From: a virus
Direction: 5' to 3' (one strand)
IMG/VR virus record: IMGVR_UViG_3300028025_000093
Span: 1 to 64,000 of that record
Length of the DNA stretch: 64,000 nt
The position numbers and the translations under genes are program-made. A model generated the notes under the pieces. It saw only the letters and a list, made by a program, of their open reading frames with translations. It did not search any database and was not told the DNA's origin. This document shows, piece after piece, positions 45,112 to 52,515 of this stretch (within the stretch, counting starts at the first letter, position 1; every line of letters starts with the position of its first letter).

Positions 45112-45728
45112 TTACAGCAGAACAATTTAAAAAGTTATTCCCAAGAGCACAAGACCATCAGGGATGGGCTGACTCTATGAATGCAGTTTTCCCAACATAT
45201 GACATTAATACTCCACATCGTGTTGCAGCATTCCTTGCTCAATGTGGTCATGAGTCTGGTGGTTGGACTACCTTTGAAGAAAACCTAAACTACTCTGCAA
45301 AGGGTTTAAATGGTATCTTTAAAAAGTATTTCCCTACACTTGAATCAGCTCAACCATATGAACGCAAACCAGAAATGATTGCCAATAAGGTTTATGGTGG
45401 TCGTATGGGTAATGGTCCAGAATCATCTGGCGATGGTTGGAAGTATCGTGGACGTGGTCCAATTCAACTTACTGGTAAATCAAACTATATGGCATTTGCC
45501 AAAGAAATGTTTGATGACTGGGAAAATCTATTCAACAATCCAGATTGGGTTACTGCAGATCGTGACTTTGCTCTTATGTCTGCAATTTGGTTCTGGAATA
45601 AAAATGGTTTGAATCGTTACGCAGATCAGGGCGATATTAAAACTATGACTCGTATTATCAATGGTGGTTACATTGGTCTTGAAGATCGTATTCACCACTA
45701 CGAGGAAGCAATTCACTTACTTACATAA
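45108..45728 (+). CDS. Endolysin, glycoside hydrolase family 19
   Basis: 206 residues, a single GH19 domain. The catalytic Glu is in QCGHESGGW (about residue 48). GGRMGNG (about 93), WKYRGRGPIQLTGKSNY (about 106-122) and WFWNKNGLN (about 165) are the family core. It cleaves peptidoglycan glycan strands for lysis. No signal peptide, so it needs the holin; a holin-like gene lies at 55619. Confidence 0.9.
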   Translation: MITAEQFKKLFPRAQDHQGWADSMNAVFPTYDINTPHRVAAFLAQCGHESGGWTTFEENLNYSAKGLNGIFKKYFPTLESAQPYERKPEMIANKVYGGRMGNGPESSGDGWKYRGRGPIQLTGKSNYMAFAKEMFDDWENLFNNPDWVTADRDFALMSAIWFWNKNGLNRYADQGDIKTMTRIINGGYIGLEDRIHHYEEAIHLLT

Positions 45729-46381
45729 TGAAAACATTTATACATCATGATCTACCCAAACTTGTACGTGACACCAAACCCAATGGTACCAGAGTCTACA
45801 AGACACCATCGGGTTCAGCCTATCCAAGCGTCACCACAGTTACAGGCTTACACTCAGCAAAAGGAATCGCAGAGTGGCGGAAGCGAGTTGGCGAAGCAGA
45901 AGCCAACCGCATCTCCGCAAAAGCCAGTTCAAGGGGAACACGGATTCACCAGTACTGTGAAGACTACCTACGAGGAAACATATTCGAAGCAGATATGTTT
46001 GACCTCCAAATGTTTAACTCAATCAAACCCTTGCTCGACCAAGTTGACAACATTCACTGTTTGGAAGATGCGTTATATTCTGACCACTTACAAGTCGCTG
46101 GAACAGTGGACTGCATCGCAGAGTTCCAAGGTAAACTTAGTGTCATAGATTTTAAAACATCTAGCAAGCCAAAAGATCGTGATGATATTCACAATTACTT
46201 TATGCAGACTGCAGCTTATGCTGTTGCATTTGAAGAACTGACAGGTATCCCTATTGGCAGACTTGTAATCATTATGGCAGTAGACAATGATGATCCTCGT
46301 TGGTTTATTGAAAAGCGAGACAATTGGATTGGTGGATTTAAAAAGCTAAGATTGGATTACAAAAATAAATTTGCTTTATAA
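45728..46381 (+). CDS. PD-(D/E)XK exonuclease, MGME1/RecB-like
   Basis: 217 residues. The nuclease core GTVDCIAEFQGKLSVIDFKTSSK (about 118-140, split by Gly) has the Asp and ExK residues; the N-terminal YPSVTTVTG and RGTRIHQYCEDYL are typical of the phage MGME1-like family. Likely processes single-stranded or recombining DNA. The first 400 bases are more C-rich than neighbours. Its 3' end contains the tmRNA promoter. Confidence 0.8.
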   Translation: MKTFIHHDLPKLVRDTKPNGTRVYKTPSGSAYPSVTTVTGLHSAKGIAEWRKRVGEAEANRISAKASSRGTRIHQYCEDYLRGNIFEADMFDLQMFNSIKPLLDQVDNIHCLEDALYSDHLQVAGTVDCIAEFQGKLSVIDFKTSSKPKDRDDIHNYFMQTAAYAVAFEELTGIPIGRLVIIMAVDNDDPRWFIEKRDNWIGGFKKLRLDYKNKFAL

Positions 46382-46399
46382 ACATATATAAAGTATAAT
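46371..46399 (+). promoter_or_regulatory. Sigma70-type promoter P13 for tmRNA
   Basis: TTGCTT, 17 bases, TATAAT, overlapping the end of the nuclease gene. Expected start near 46406, at the 5' edge of the acceptor piece. Confidence 0.7.
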
Positions 46400-46404
46400 T
46401 AAGG

Positions 46405-46730
46405 TTATTGCTGTATGAAGCAAAGAGAAAAGTGTTCTGGACGAGGGTTCGATTCCCTCCACCTCCACCAAAAGTATATTGACAAACCAGATTAAGTTCA
46501 GGTAGCAAACACGAAAGTGGCAATATACTTCTGATGGGGGTGACTAGGTTTCGACAGGGCAACAAGTAAACAAGTGGACAGCACGGGAATGTGAAACCCG
46601 TAGGATTGGGGAAACTCGGTCGAAGAAGCAAAAAACGTAAATGCAAACGACGCACAGTTCGCTTTAGCAGCCTAAACACTGCTTAGGGTTTCGATAGGTT
46701 TCCTCGTAACAGAATAACCTATCACTAATT
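46405..46730 (+). ncRNA. ssrA: Circularly permuted (two-piece) tmRNA
   Basis: The acceptor piece comes first: T-arm GAGGG-TTCGATT-CCCTC, acceptor strand CACCTCC and ACCA ending at 46470. A 65-base spacer follows, closed by AAGTATATTG / CAATATACTT. The coding piece starts at 46536 with GGGGGTG, which pairs with CACCTCC over seven pairs, and the tRNA-like GACTAGGTTTCGACAGGG. ACAGC at 46578 pairs with GCTGT at 46410 as the long-range helix. The tag frame 46643-46675 encodes ANDAQFALAA and stop. It rescues stalled ribosomes and tags the product for proteolysis. Two-piece tmRNAs are known from alphaproteobacteria, cyanobacteria and some betaproteobacteria. Confidence 0.93.
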
Positions 46731-46740
46731 TAAGGATATT

Positions 46741-47019
46741 ATGCAAATTACACCATTGAAAAATAAAGTTCTTGTTGCTGAAAACAAGACAGAACATAAA
46801 AGTGAATCAGGTATTATTTTGGATGGAGTGAATTCAGTTGCCGTGTCAAAGACAGCTACTGTGTTGGCTATTGGTCCAGATGTAGTTGATGTTGTAGTTG
46901 GAGATGTTGTTTATCTAGAATGGCCAAAGGGTCAGATTGTTAAGATAGGTGATGCTCAACGTGTTATCATTGAAGATAAATATATTGTAGCAGTTTTAGA
47001 AAAGGATACTACTAAATGA
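46741..47019 (+). CDS. 31: GroES-like co-chaperonin (gp31-like)
   Basis: 92 residues, GroES size. ITPLKNKVLVAE at the N-terminus, SGIILDGVN as a shortened mobile loop, then GPDVVDVVVGDVVYLEW and VAVLEK at the end. T4 gp31 replaces GroES so that GroEL can fold the major capsid protein. It follows the tmRNA by about ten bases and overlaps the next gene by four. Confidence 0.85.
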   Translation: MQITPLKNKVLVAENKTEHKSESGIILDGVNSVAVSKTATVLAIGPDVVDVVVGDVVYLEWPKGQIVKIGDAQRVIIEDKYIVAVLEKDTTK

Positions 47020-47222
47020 AGAAATTTTTAATTGCACTAAACTTAGTCATCTGGTCATTCGTTGGATTTCAAGTTAGTTCATATGCAGCTGAACCAGCAA
47101 AGAAAGATGTTCCAGCAGTACAGAATGATAATTGCGTGAAGAAAGACAAGAATGGTAAGTGTCCTGCACTACCAAATTCACCAAAGCCTACTCCTAAGAA
47201 AAAAGTAGAAGATAAGAAGTAA
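47016..47222 (+). CDS. Small exported Lys-rich protein
   Basis: 68 residues. Signal peptide cleaved near SYAAE (residue 25); mature part Pro/Lys-rich with a CVKKDKNGKC segment, possibly one disulfide. Function unknown. Confidence 0.6.
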   Translation: MKKFLIALNLVIWSFVGFQVSSYAAEPAKKDVPAVQNDNCVKKDKNGKCPALPNSPKPTPKKKVEDKK

Positions 47223-47224
47223 GC

Positions 47225-47231
47225 TAAATAG
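47225..47231 (+). promoter_or_regulatory. Candidate late promoter GCTAAATAG
   Basis: CTAAATA followed by GTATACAC, 68 bases upstream of the conserved gene at 47300. Confidence 0.4.
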
Positions 47232-47299
47232 TATACACGAGGGTTGAGAGAACCCTTTAAAACTCTCATTTTACACACAACACAGAAAGGTATTACAAT

Positions 47300-47572
47300 A
47301 TGAGTAACATGACTCCGTTCGAGATTCGCCTAGAACTTTTAAAAATGGCGAAAGACATGCTTAACGATGAGTACTACGGTAAGCGTGAACAAATTAGCAA
47401 CGACTGGCATGTAAAGGTCGATTCTGCTAAACTCAATGGTGGAGTGATTCCTGAACATCCAGGATTCCCTTCTTATCCATCCGAAGCCGATATCATTGCA
47501 AAGGCAACTGCCCTAAATGGTTTTGTTTCAAACATCCCTCTAGATACAAAGACTAGCAAAAAGTCCACCTGA
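47300..47572 (+). CDS. Conserved T4-type protein
   Basis: 90 residues. MTPFEIRLELLKMAKDML, then a charged helix and PGFPSYPSEADIIAKA near residue 54. Recurs in exo-T-even phages; function unknown, possibly structural. AAAGG upstream. Confidence 0.6.
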   Translation: MSNMTPFEIRLELLKMAKDMLNDEYYGKREQISNDWHVKVDSAKLNGGVIPEHPGFPSYPSEADIIAKATALNGFVSNIPLDTKTSKKST

Positions 47573-47581
47573 TAAGGGGTT

Positions 47582-47601
47582 GGGGTGCATTCGTGCACCC
47601 C
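47582..47601 (+). terminator. UUCG-capped hairpin between genes
   Basis: GGGGTGCA-TTCG-TGCACCCC, eight perfect pairs with a UUCG tetraloop, but followed by TCTTACT rather than a T-run. It is more likely an RNA-stabilising or processing hairpin than an efficient terminator. Confidence 0.6.
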
Positions 47602-47623
47602 TCTTACTAACAAGGAGATAACT

Positions 47624-48127
47624 ATGCGAGTATATACAAAAATACTCTTATCGATTGCGTTAATTATATCAATTACTGCGATTGCTGTAAAGCAAAATAA
47701 TGATGGTGATTTAAAAATCGCTTATACAGAACTAACTAAAGACGCTAAGAAACAAATTGATTGTCTTGCTGAAAACATTTATTATGAAGCAGGATGGGAA
47801 CCACCTAGTGGTCAACTTGCAGTTGCTCTGGTTACTTTAAACCGAGTCAACGATCCAAGATTTCCCAAAGACATTTGTAATGTTGTAAAACAAAAGACAC
47901 AAGGTATGTGTCAGTTCTCTTGGTTTTGTGAACCACTTAAACCAAAGAACCAATATGTTTACCGTAAGAATTTAGAAGTAGCGTTATACGCATACGCTAA
48001 TTATGAACGTATACAGGACTTGACTCAAGGTGCTATATACTATCACGCTGATTACGTGAACCCTCGTTGGAAGTTGGAAAAGACTACTACAATTGGTAGA
48101 CATATATTTTATAAGGATTACAAATAA
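47624..48127 (+). CDS. Cell-wall hydrolase, SleB-like
   Basis: 167 residues. An N-terminal hydrophobic segment (about 5-22) may be a signal or signal-arrest anchor. LAENIYYEAGWEPPSGQLAVALVTLNR (about 47-73) carries the catalytic Glu of the SleB/CwlJ hydrolase_2 family, and MCQFSW and a terminal Tyr-rich repeat follow. A lytic transglycosylase acting from the periplasmic side. A third peptidoglycan enzyme in the window. Confidence 0.82.
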   Translation: MRVYTKILLSIALIISITAIAVKQNNDGDLKIAYTELTKDAKKQIDCLAENIYYEAGWEPPSGQLAVALVTLNRVNDPRFPKDICNVVKQKTQGMCQFSWFCEPLKPKNQYVYRKNLEVALYAYANYERIQDLTQGAIYYHADYVNPRWKLEKTTTIGRHIFYKDYK

Positions 48128-48684
48128 TGATGCAAAAACTGAATCTGCAGCTAAAGGATGAGCAATCTGCACATTCATTCTTTTTATTGATGGAAGATAT
48201 TTCATTATCTACCTGCAAACAAGCCATCGAATGGATCCTAGAAGCAAACTTTTCCGAAGAACGACCAGACATGTTAAATCTGTTGGTGTGTTCTCCAGGT
48301 GGTGATTTAAATGCTGCGTTTGCGTTAGTTGACACCATGCGTGGTTCAGCTATTCCAGTTCGCACAATCGGCTTGGGTCAAATTGCATCGGCAGGATTGT
48401 TAATTTTTATCAGTGGCGAAAAGGGTCAACGTATCCTTACCCCAAATACTTCAATTCTATCACATCAATATTCTTGGGGTGCGTTTGGTAAAGAGCATGA
48501 GTTGTTTGCCACTATTAAAGAGTTTGACTTAACCACAAAGCGTATGATTGCTCACTATAAAAAATGCAGTGGTCTTACAGAACAAAAAATTCGTGAAGTG
48601 CTACTTCCACCACAAGACGTTTGGTTGTCTGCCATGGAAGCTAAAAAATTAGGATTATGCGACGATGTTAAAGATCTTAAGTAA
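48127..48684 (+). CDS. ClpP-like serine protease
   Basis: 185 residues. The catalytic Ser88 is in GQIASAGL, the His113 in ILSHQYSWG, and the PGGD segment (57-60) precedes them as in ClpP; the third residue is probably Asp near EAKKLGLCDD. Divergent from host ClpP in the N-terminal loops. It might act on prohead proteins or with a host ClpX; T4-type phages with ClpP-like proteins are known. Confidence 0.8.
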   Translation: MMQKLNLQLKDEQSAHSFFLLMEDISLSTCKQAIEWILEANFSEERPDMLNLLVCSPGGDLNAAFALVDTMRGSAIPVRTIGLGQIASAGLLIFISGEKGQRILTPNTSILSHQYSWGAFGKEHELFATIKEFDLTTKRMIAHYKKCSGLTEQKIREVLLPPQDVWLSAMEAKKLGLCDDVKDLK

Positions 48685-48853
48685 TTATATTCGTTACTCT
48701 GGTATTTGGGTTACCTTTGGATTAAACCCACTTCACTGGAGTTTTAAATTTGAATTCATGCATCCTGACGAGTTAAATCCAAAGATGCGTGGAATCTACT
48801 TTGTACTGGCATTTGTGTCAGTACGTATTGTTATTGATGATGGTTCTTGGTAA
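48665..48853 (+). CDS. Small hypothetical protein
   Basis: 62 residues starting 20 bases inside the previous gene. Aromatic-rich with one hydrophobic stretch (YFVLAFVSVRIV). Function unknown. Confidence 0.45.
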   Translation: MLKILSNYIRYSGIWVTFGLNPLHWSFKFEFMHPDELNPKMRGIYFVLAFVSVRIVIDDGSW

Positions 48854-48863
48854 GGAGAATAGT

Positions 48864-49103
48864 ATGGAACGTAAAGATATTATTGCATTTATTTTTGGCG
48901 CAGTTTTAGTTGCCATGACTGCTATTATTTGTATGACATATTACAGTCTGCAAAGAGATTCAGCAATGAAGTCAAATATTGAATCAGCAATTGTAAAGGG
49001 AATTGACCCTATTGCAGTTCGTTGTGCTTATGGATCAAGCGATACTCTATGCATCGTTTACGCATCTACCCACAACAAAGAGATTCCCAACTCTAAGAAG
49101 TAA
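48864..49103 (+). CDS. Small membrane protein
   Basis: 79 residues with AAGGAG before the ATG. One membrane helix (about 6-27), then a periplasmic or cytoplasmic tail with two cysteines (VRCAYGSSDTLC). Last gene before a strong terminator. Confidence 0.55.
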   Translation: MERKDIIAFIFGAVLVAMTAIICMTYYSLQRDSAMKSNIESAIVKGIDPIAVRCAYGSSDTLCIVYASTHNKEIPNSKK

Positions 49104-49107
49104 TCCC

Positions 49108-49136
49108 AATAACCCTCAGTTCTTGAGGGTTATTTT
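49108..49136 (+). terminator. Rho-independent terminator
   Basis: AATAACCCTCA / TGAGGGTTATT, eleven perfect pairs, five-base loop, short T-run. Confidence 0.85.
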
Positions 49137-49146
49137 CCCCTTTAAA

Positions 49147-49160
49147 ATCAATGACTTACG
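49147..49160 (+). repeat. Conserved element ATCAATGACTTACG, copy 4
   Basis: Same element as at 5654; seven bases before the -35 box of promoter P14. Confidence 0.6.
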
Positions 49161-49167
49161 TGAGGGG

Positions 49168-49196
49168 TTTACTTTAATTCAATTTCAGCGTATAAT
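49168..49196 (+). promoter_or_regulatory. Sigma70-type promoter P14 (leaderless)
   Basis: TTTACT, 17 bases, TATAAT, TATATT, ATGATG. Confidence 0.85.
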
Positions 49197-49202
49197 TATA
49201 TT

Positions 49203-49229
49203 ATGATGATTGAAAAGGAGTTGTTATGA
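49203..49229 (+). CDS. Leaderless leader peptide MMIEKELL
   Basis: An eight-codon frame starting at the expected +1 and ending in a TTATGA overlap with the next gene. It contains AAAAGGAG, the downstream ribosome binding site. Confidence 0.45.
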   Translation: MMIEKELL

Positions 49230-49435
49230 AATATCGTGTTATTGTGAATGGTGTATCTTTTTATACCACTGGTGCTGCAATTAAACGTGGCGTTGGCGAT
49301 TCTGTTAGCGTCAATACTGTAGTTCGCCAGCTGTTTGAAAACTTGTTTAACGCAGTTGGCATTGCTTCAACAATGACAGTGTATGATAACAAGATGAACC
49401 GAGTTAAGTACGACGTTCAAATATCCAAAGTTTAA
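49226..49435 (+). CDS. Small hypothetical protein
   Basis: 69 residues with AAGGAG upstream, inside the leader peptide frame. Beta-rich opening MKYRVIVNGVSFY, then a helix. Function unknown. Confidence 0.5.
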   Translation: MKYRVIVNGVSFYTTGAAIKRGVGDSVSVNTVVRQLFENLFNAVGIASTMTVYDNKMNRVKYDVQISKV

Positions 49436-49436
49436 C

Positions 49437-49465
49437 TTTACTTTAATTCAGTAATCAGGTATAAT
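49437..49465 (+). promoter_or_regulatory. Sigma70-type promoter P15 (leaderless)
   Basis: TTTACT, 17 bases, TATAAT, TATATT, ATGATG. Only one base after the preceding stop codon. Confidence 0.85.
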
Positions 49466-49471
49466 TATATT

Positions 49472-49813
49472 ATGATGATTTTTACCACACCACATCGTTC
49501 CAAAAAACGCAAGCCTACGGCAAAGCAACGGGAGTTGTCTAATTCTTGGAACGATCTGTTAAAGAAGTACCCCACAAAGACTGTTGTGAGACCAAAGCAA
49601 CAACTCAGTGACGTGTACTCGCTTGGAAAACCTGCTTGTCGTGAGACACCTAAGATTCCAAGTCTTCCCTTCAGTGGTGGTGCATGCACCAAAAAAGATT
49701 CACCAGTGTATACAGGTACCAAGATCAAAGGTATCGGTACAATGCACAAGTCGAATGCAGTTCCTATATTTTCTGATGAAGAAGCAGTGGCTATTGCCAC
49801 TATGCGGAGATAA
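49472..49813 (+). CDS. Conserved T4-type protein, leaderless
   Basis: 113 residues, basic. HRSKKRKPTAKQRELSNSWN near the N-terminus, YSLGKPACRETPKIPSLPF in the middle and TMHKSNAVPIFSDEEA at the end match a family common in exo-T-even phages. Function unknown. No ribosome binding site; the ATGATG is at the expected transcription start. Confidence 0.65.
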   Translation: MMIFTTPHRSKKRKPTAKQRELSNSWNDLLKKYPTKTVVRPKQQLSDVYSLGKPACRETPKIPSLPFSGGACTKKDSPVYTGTKIKGIGTMHKSNAVPIFSDEEAVAIATMRR

Positions 49814-49814
49814 T

Positions 49815-50048
49815 ATGAATAAAAAGGTTTTGATGAAGATTCGCTTGAAGCAAGATGGTACTTGGGAACATGTCTATCAAGATGGTTCTGTAGATGATGA
49901 GTTTTATCAATTGAATGTTGTAGAACTTGCCAAGATGCAACGTGCCAAATATTTTGAGCAATCCCAAGATTATGTTGAACAAGCTGTTGAGATTTCTGGT
50001 TACAAAGATGCTATTCAAGTTATCGATCATATAAGGAAATTGAAATGA
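49815..50048 (+). CDS. Small hypothetical protein
   Basis: 77 residues with GGAG upstream, helical and charged. Overlaps the next gene by four bases. Function unknown. Confidence 0.5.
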   Translation: MNKKVLMKIRLKQDGTWEHVYQDGSVDDEFYQLNVVELAKMQRAKYFEQSQDYVEQAVEISGYKDAIQVIDHIRKLK

Positions 50049-50233
50049 GCGAGTTCTGCGTAAAGTGTGCTGAAAAAGAAGCACAGATGGAAATTGTATT
50101 AAAGAAATACTATGATGAAATTGAAATCCTCAAGAAACGTATTGAGAAGTTGGAAAATGAAAATGAAGCACTAATTTTAGATGTGGCATTTTATGGTGGT
50201 AATATGATCAACTTGTCTTGTGATAACAAATAG
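50045..50233 (+). CDS. Small coiled-coil protein with CxxC
   Basis: 62 residues. CVKCAEKE at the N-terminus and a leucine-heptad helix (about 15-45). Function unknown. Confidence 0.5.
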   Translation: MSEFCVKCAEKEAQMEIVLKKYYDEIEILKKRIEKLENENEALILDVAFYGGNMINLSCDNK

Positions 50234-50244
50234 GAATTTATATA

Positions 50245-50505
50245 ATGAACGCAGCATATCAACAACTTGTAACAGCCAGTGCAAATAATGATAGACAAAC
50301 TCTTAATGATATCTACATTTCTTTGCTAAATCAAAAAATGAAGTTGGATAAATTCTTTAGTATGTTTCTTGATAAACTTGGCGACAAAATGGATCCCGAT
50401 GAAACTGATACTCCAGTCTGGAAATTATATCGTGAAAAGACTAAAGAGTATTCTGAGTTGGATAAAACAATTAAAATTGCCAACTATTACTTGAAGAAGA
50501 GCTAA
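50245..50505 (+). CDS. Small helical protein
   Basis: 86 residues, all helical, charged. It precedes the late-transcription and replication genes in the same direction. Function unknown. Confidence 0.5.
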   Translation: MNAAYQQLVTASANNDRQTLNDIYISLLNQKMKLDKFFSMFLDKLGDKMDPDETDTPVWKLYREKTKEYSELDKTIKIANYYLKKS

Positions 50506-50506
50506 T

Positions 50507-50722
50507 ATGTTTAGAACATCGAATGAATTTTCTTTACACATTGAGCAGATAGTTAAGGAAAAGCGTATGTCTCATATGGACGCTGTGCTTGAATATTGTA
50601 AAGAAAACTTTCTTGAACCACAGGATATTGCTAAATTGGTAAACAAATCTTTGAAAGAAAAGATTGCCATTAATATGCAAGATTCAAACCTAATGCCGAA
50701 AACAGCAAAACTTGATATTTAA
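50507..50722 (+). CDS. 33: Late-transcription coactivator gp33-like
   Basis: 71 residues. HIEQIVKEKRMSHMDAVLEY then CKENFLEPQDIAKLVNKSL and LMPKTAKLDI match the compact gp33 of exo-T-even phages; T4 gp33 is longer (112). gp33 links the sliding clamp to RNA polymerase at late promoters. Its presence supports the CTAAATA sites listed here as late promoters. Assigned by pattern. Confidence 0.72.
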   Translation: MFRTSNEFSLHIEQIVKEKRMSHMDAVLEYCKENFLEPQDIAKLVNKSLKEKIAINMQDSNLMPKTAKLDI

Positions 50723-50735
50723 CTGAGAGAAACTT

Positions 50736-51350
50736 GTGGACGGATTTAAAGCCTACAAATATTATATTGCAATTAAGCTGCACTTTACAAAAGATAACTT
50801 TGATGTTTTTAAAAATCGTGGTAACGTAAAAGGTACTCGTGATGCTTTCAATGCTCGTAATGATCGTTATATGTTTGAGAAACTTGCACGTAAGTACCCA
50901 GTTGATAAAGATTTAATTCAGTACTACGTTGCAAACTTTGCTTATGGTAATGATGCTGCAATCTATTCTTTTGAAGAAGCTGAAACTAATCTATTAGAAT
51001 GGAATCGAAGAAAGCAAAGTATTACAAAAATCTTTGCAGATGATTGTAATAAGATTCTTATGGATGCTTGCAAAAGTAAATACAAAGAAGAATCAATATT
51101 TAACTTGACGAATAAAGGATATTCAAGTATACTTAAATTATTCCTTGGCAATCAGATCTCTTTAGAAAGCCTAAGAATAATTGATGACTTGCATCCAGTG
51201 ATTGATTCTTGGAAAGAAAATTCATCTATGGTTTTGTTATGGGAAAATGAAATTCGCAGGATTGAAAAGTCCAAGGGTTTTGTTAAGTATGATAGTGAGA
51301 AAGTAGCAAAAGTTTTTAATAACTTTATTCAGGAAATTAAAGAGTTATAA
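50736..51350 (+). CDS. 59: Helicase loader gp59-like
   Basis: 204 residues from GTG (T4 gp59 has 217). Opening DGFKAYKYYIAIKLHFTKDN followed by DVFKNRG, RNDRYMFEKLARKY, then a helical C-terminal half, matches T4 gp59, which loads the gp41 helicase onto gp32-coated forks. It lies two genes before gp32, as in T4. Confidence 0.8.
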   Translation: MDGFKAYKYYIAIKLHFTKDNFDVFKNRGNVKGTRDAFNARNDRYMFEKLARKYPVDKDLIQYYVANFAYGNDAAIYSFEEAETNLLEWNRRKQSITKIFADDCNKILMDACKSKYKEESIFNLTNKGYSSILKLFLGNQISLESLRIIDDLHPVIDSWKENSSMVLLWENEIRRIEKSKGFVKYDSEKVAKVFNNFIQEIKEL

Positions 51351-51351
51351 G

Positions 51352-51573
51352 ATGGGCAAGACATACCTTAAGAATCAAAAATCTTATGAAGAGCAATCCA
51401 GTGGTCGTTCTGGAAAGCATGCTAATCATACCAGTGGTAAAAAAACTGGTGGTATGAAAACGCTAAATAGTTATGTTGAAGAAGATTATGAAGATCCGTT
51501 CCAAGATGATTTTGGAATTGAAGATAGTATTTCGATTCAACATACAAAAGACGATACAACAAATACACCGTAA
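51352..51573 (+). CDS. Small acidic-tailed protein
   Basis: 73 residues. A basic Gly/Ser-rich N-terminal half and a strongly acidic C-terminal half (EEDYEDPFQDDFGIED). Located between gp59 and gp32. Function unknown. Confidence 0.5.
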   Translation: MGKTYLKNQKSYEEQSSGRSGKHANHTSGKKTGGMKTLNSYVEEDYEDPFQDDFGIEDSISIQHTKDDTTNTP

Positions 51574-51594
51574 TATTAATATAAAGGAAATACG

Positions 51595-52515
51595 ATGGAC
51601 ATTCAAACACTCCGCAAAATGCGCAACTCTGACTTTGGTGCTATCTCTAGCGCATTCGACAAAGTCGCAAACCCATCCTCAGAAAAGAAAAGTTATGCTG
51701 ATGATCGCTTCTGGAAACTAGAAGGTGACAAAGCAGGTAACGGCACAGCCACAATTCGTTTTCTACCACGTGTAGAAGGTGATGAGTTGCCTTGGGTACG
51801 TATCTTTTCTCATGGCTTCCAAGGACCAACTGGTAAGTGGTACATTGAGAACTCACTAACTACTCTTGGTGAGAATGACCCTGTTGGTGAACTCAACACT
51901 CAACTGTGGAACTCTGGTTCTGATGCTAACAAGAAAATTGCTCAGGCTCAAAAGCGTAAGCTAAGTTTCATTGCTAACATTATGGTTGTTAGTGATCCAA
52001 AGCATCCAGAGAATGAAGGTAAAGTATTCTTGTTTAAGTTCGGCAAGAAAATCTTTGATAAGATTATGGACAAAGCACGTCCAACCTTTGAAGATGAGAA
52101 GCCAGTAAATGTGTTTGACTTCTGGGAAGGTGCCAACTTCAAACTGCGTATGCGTAAGAAGGATGGTTACATTAACTATGATGAGTCAGCATTTAGTGAC
52201 CCAGCTGCTCTAGCCAATGGAGATGAAGAAGATATCCTACGTATTGCAAACCAGCAACACAAGTTGGCTGAGTTTACCGATCGTAAGAACTTTAAATCTT
52301 ACGATGAACTCAAGAAGAAACTTCAAGAAGTTCTTTCTGGTGATGCATTCGCAAGCAAGTCTGCTGCGGAAATTGCTGAAGAGGAAGATCGCCCAGTTCG
52401 TACCGCACCTGAACCACGTTCAGTACCAGCACCTGCTGCAAAGACATCGTCAGTTGATGACGACAATGATGATGACGTAATGTCATACTTTGAGAAGATT
52501 GCTAAGGAAGACTAA
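51595..52515 (+). CDS. 32: Single-stranded DNA-binding protein gp32
   Basis: 306 residues (T4 gp32 has 301). The OB-fold core is seen in FWKLEGDKAGNGTATIRFLP and FKFGKKIFDKIM, FDFWEGANFKLRM. The C-terminus is acidic (DDDNDDDVMSYFEK) as needed to recruit partners. The T4 zinc-finger cysteines are absent: the matching stretch reads ENSLTTLGENDPVGELN, as in cyanophage gp32. It coats ssDNA in replication and recombination and may control its own mRNA. Confidence 0.93.
   Translation: MDIQTLRKMRNSDFGAISSAFDKVANPSSEKKSYADDRFWKLEGDKAGNGTATIRFLPRVEGDELPWVRIFSHGFQGPTGKWYIENSLTTLGENDPVGELNTQLWNSGSDANKKIAQAQKRKLSFIANIMVVSDPKHPENEGKVFLFKFGKKIFDKIMDKARPTFEDEKPVNVFDFWEGANFKLRMRKKDGYINYDESAFSDPAALANGDEEDILRIANQQHKLAEFTDRKNFKSYDELKKKLQEVLSGDAFASKSAAEIAEEEDRPVRTAPEPRSVPAPAAKTSSVDDDNDDDVMSYFEKIAKED

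Noticed and set aside
45747-46148. A 133-codon frame overlapping the MGME1-like nuclease in another frame
   Set aside because: The nuclease frame has recognisable family motifs; the overlapping frame has none and reflects the C-rich codon use.
46338-46679. A 113-codon minus-strand frame at the tmRNA
   Set aside because: It covers the tmRNA pieces, and its sequence is explained by tmRNA structure.
51595-52515. Loss of the gp32 zinc site as a novelty
   Set aside because: The same cysteine-free version is, to my knowledge, usual in exo-T-even cyanophage gp32.
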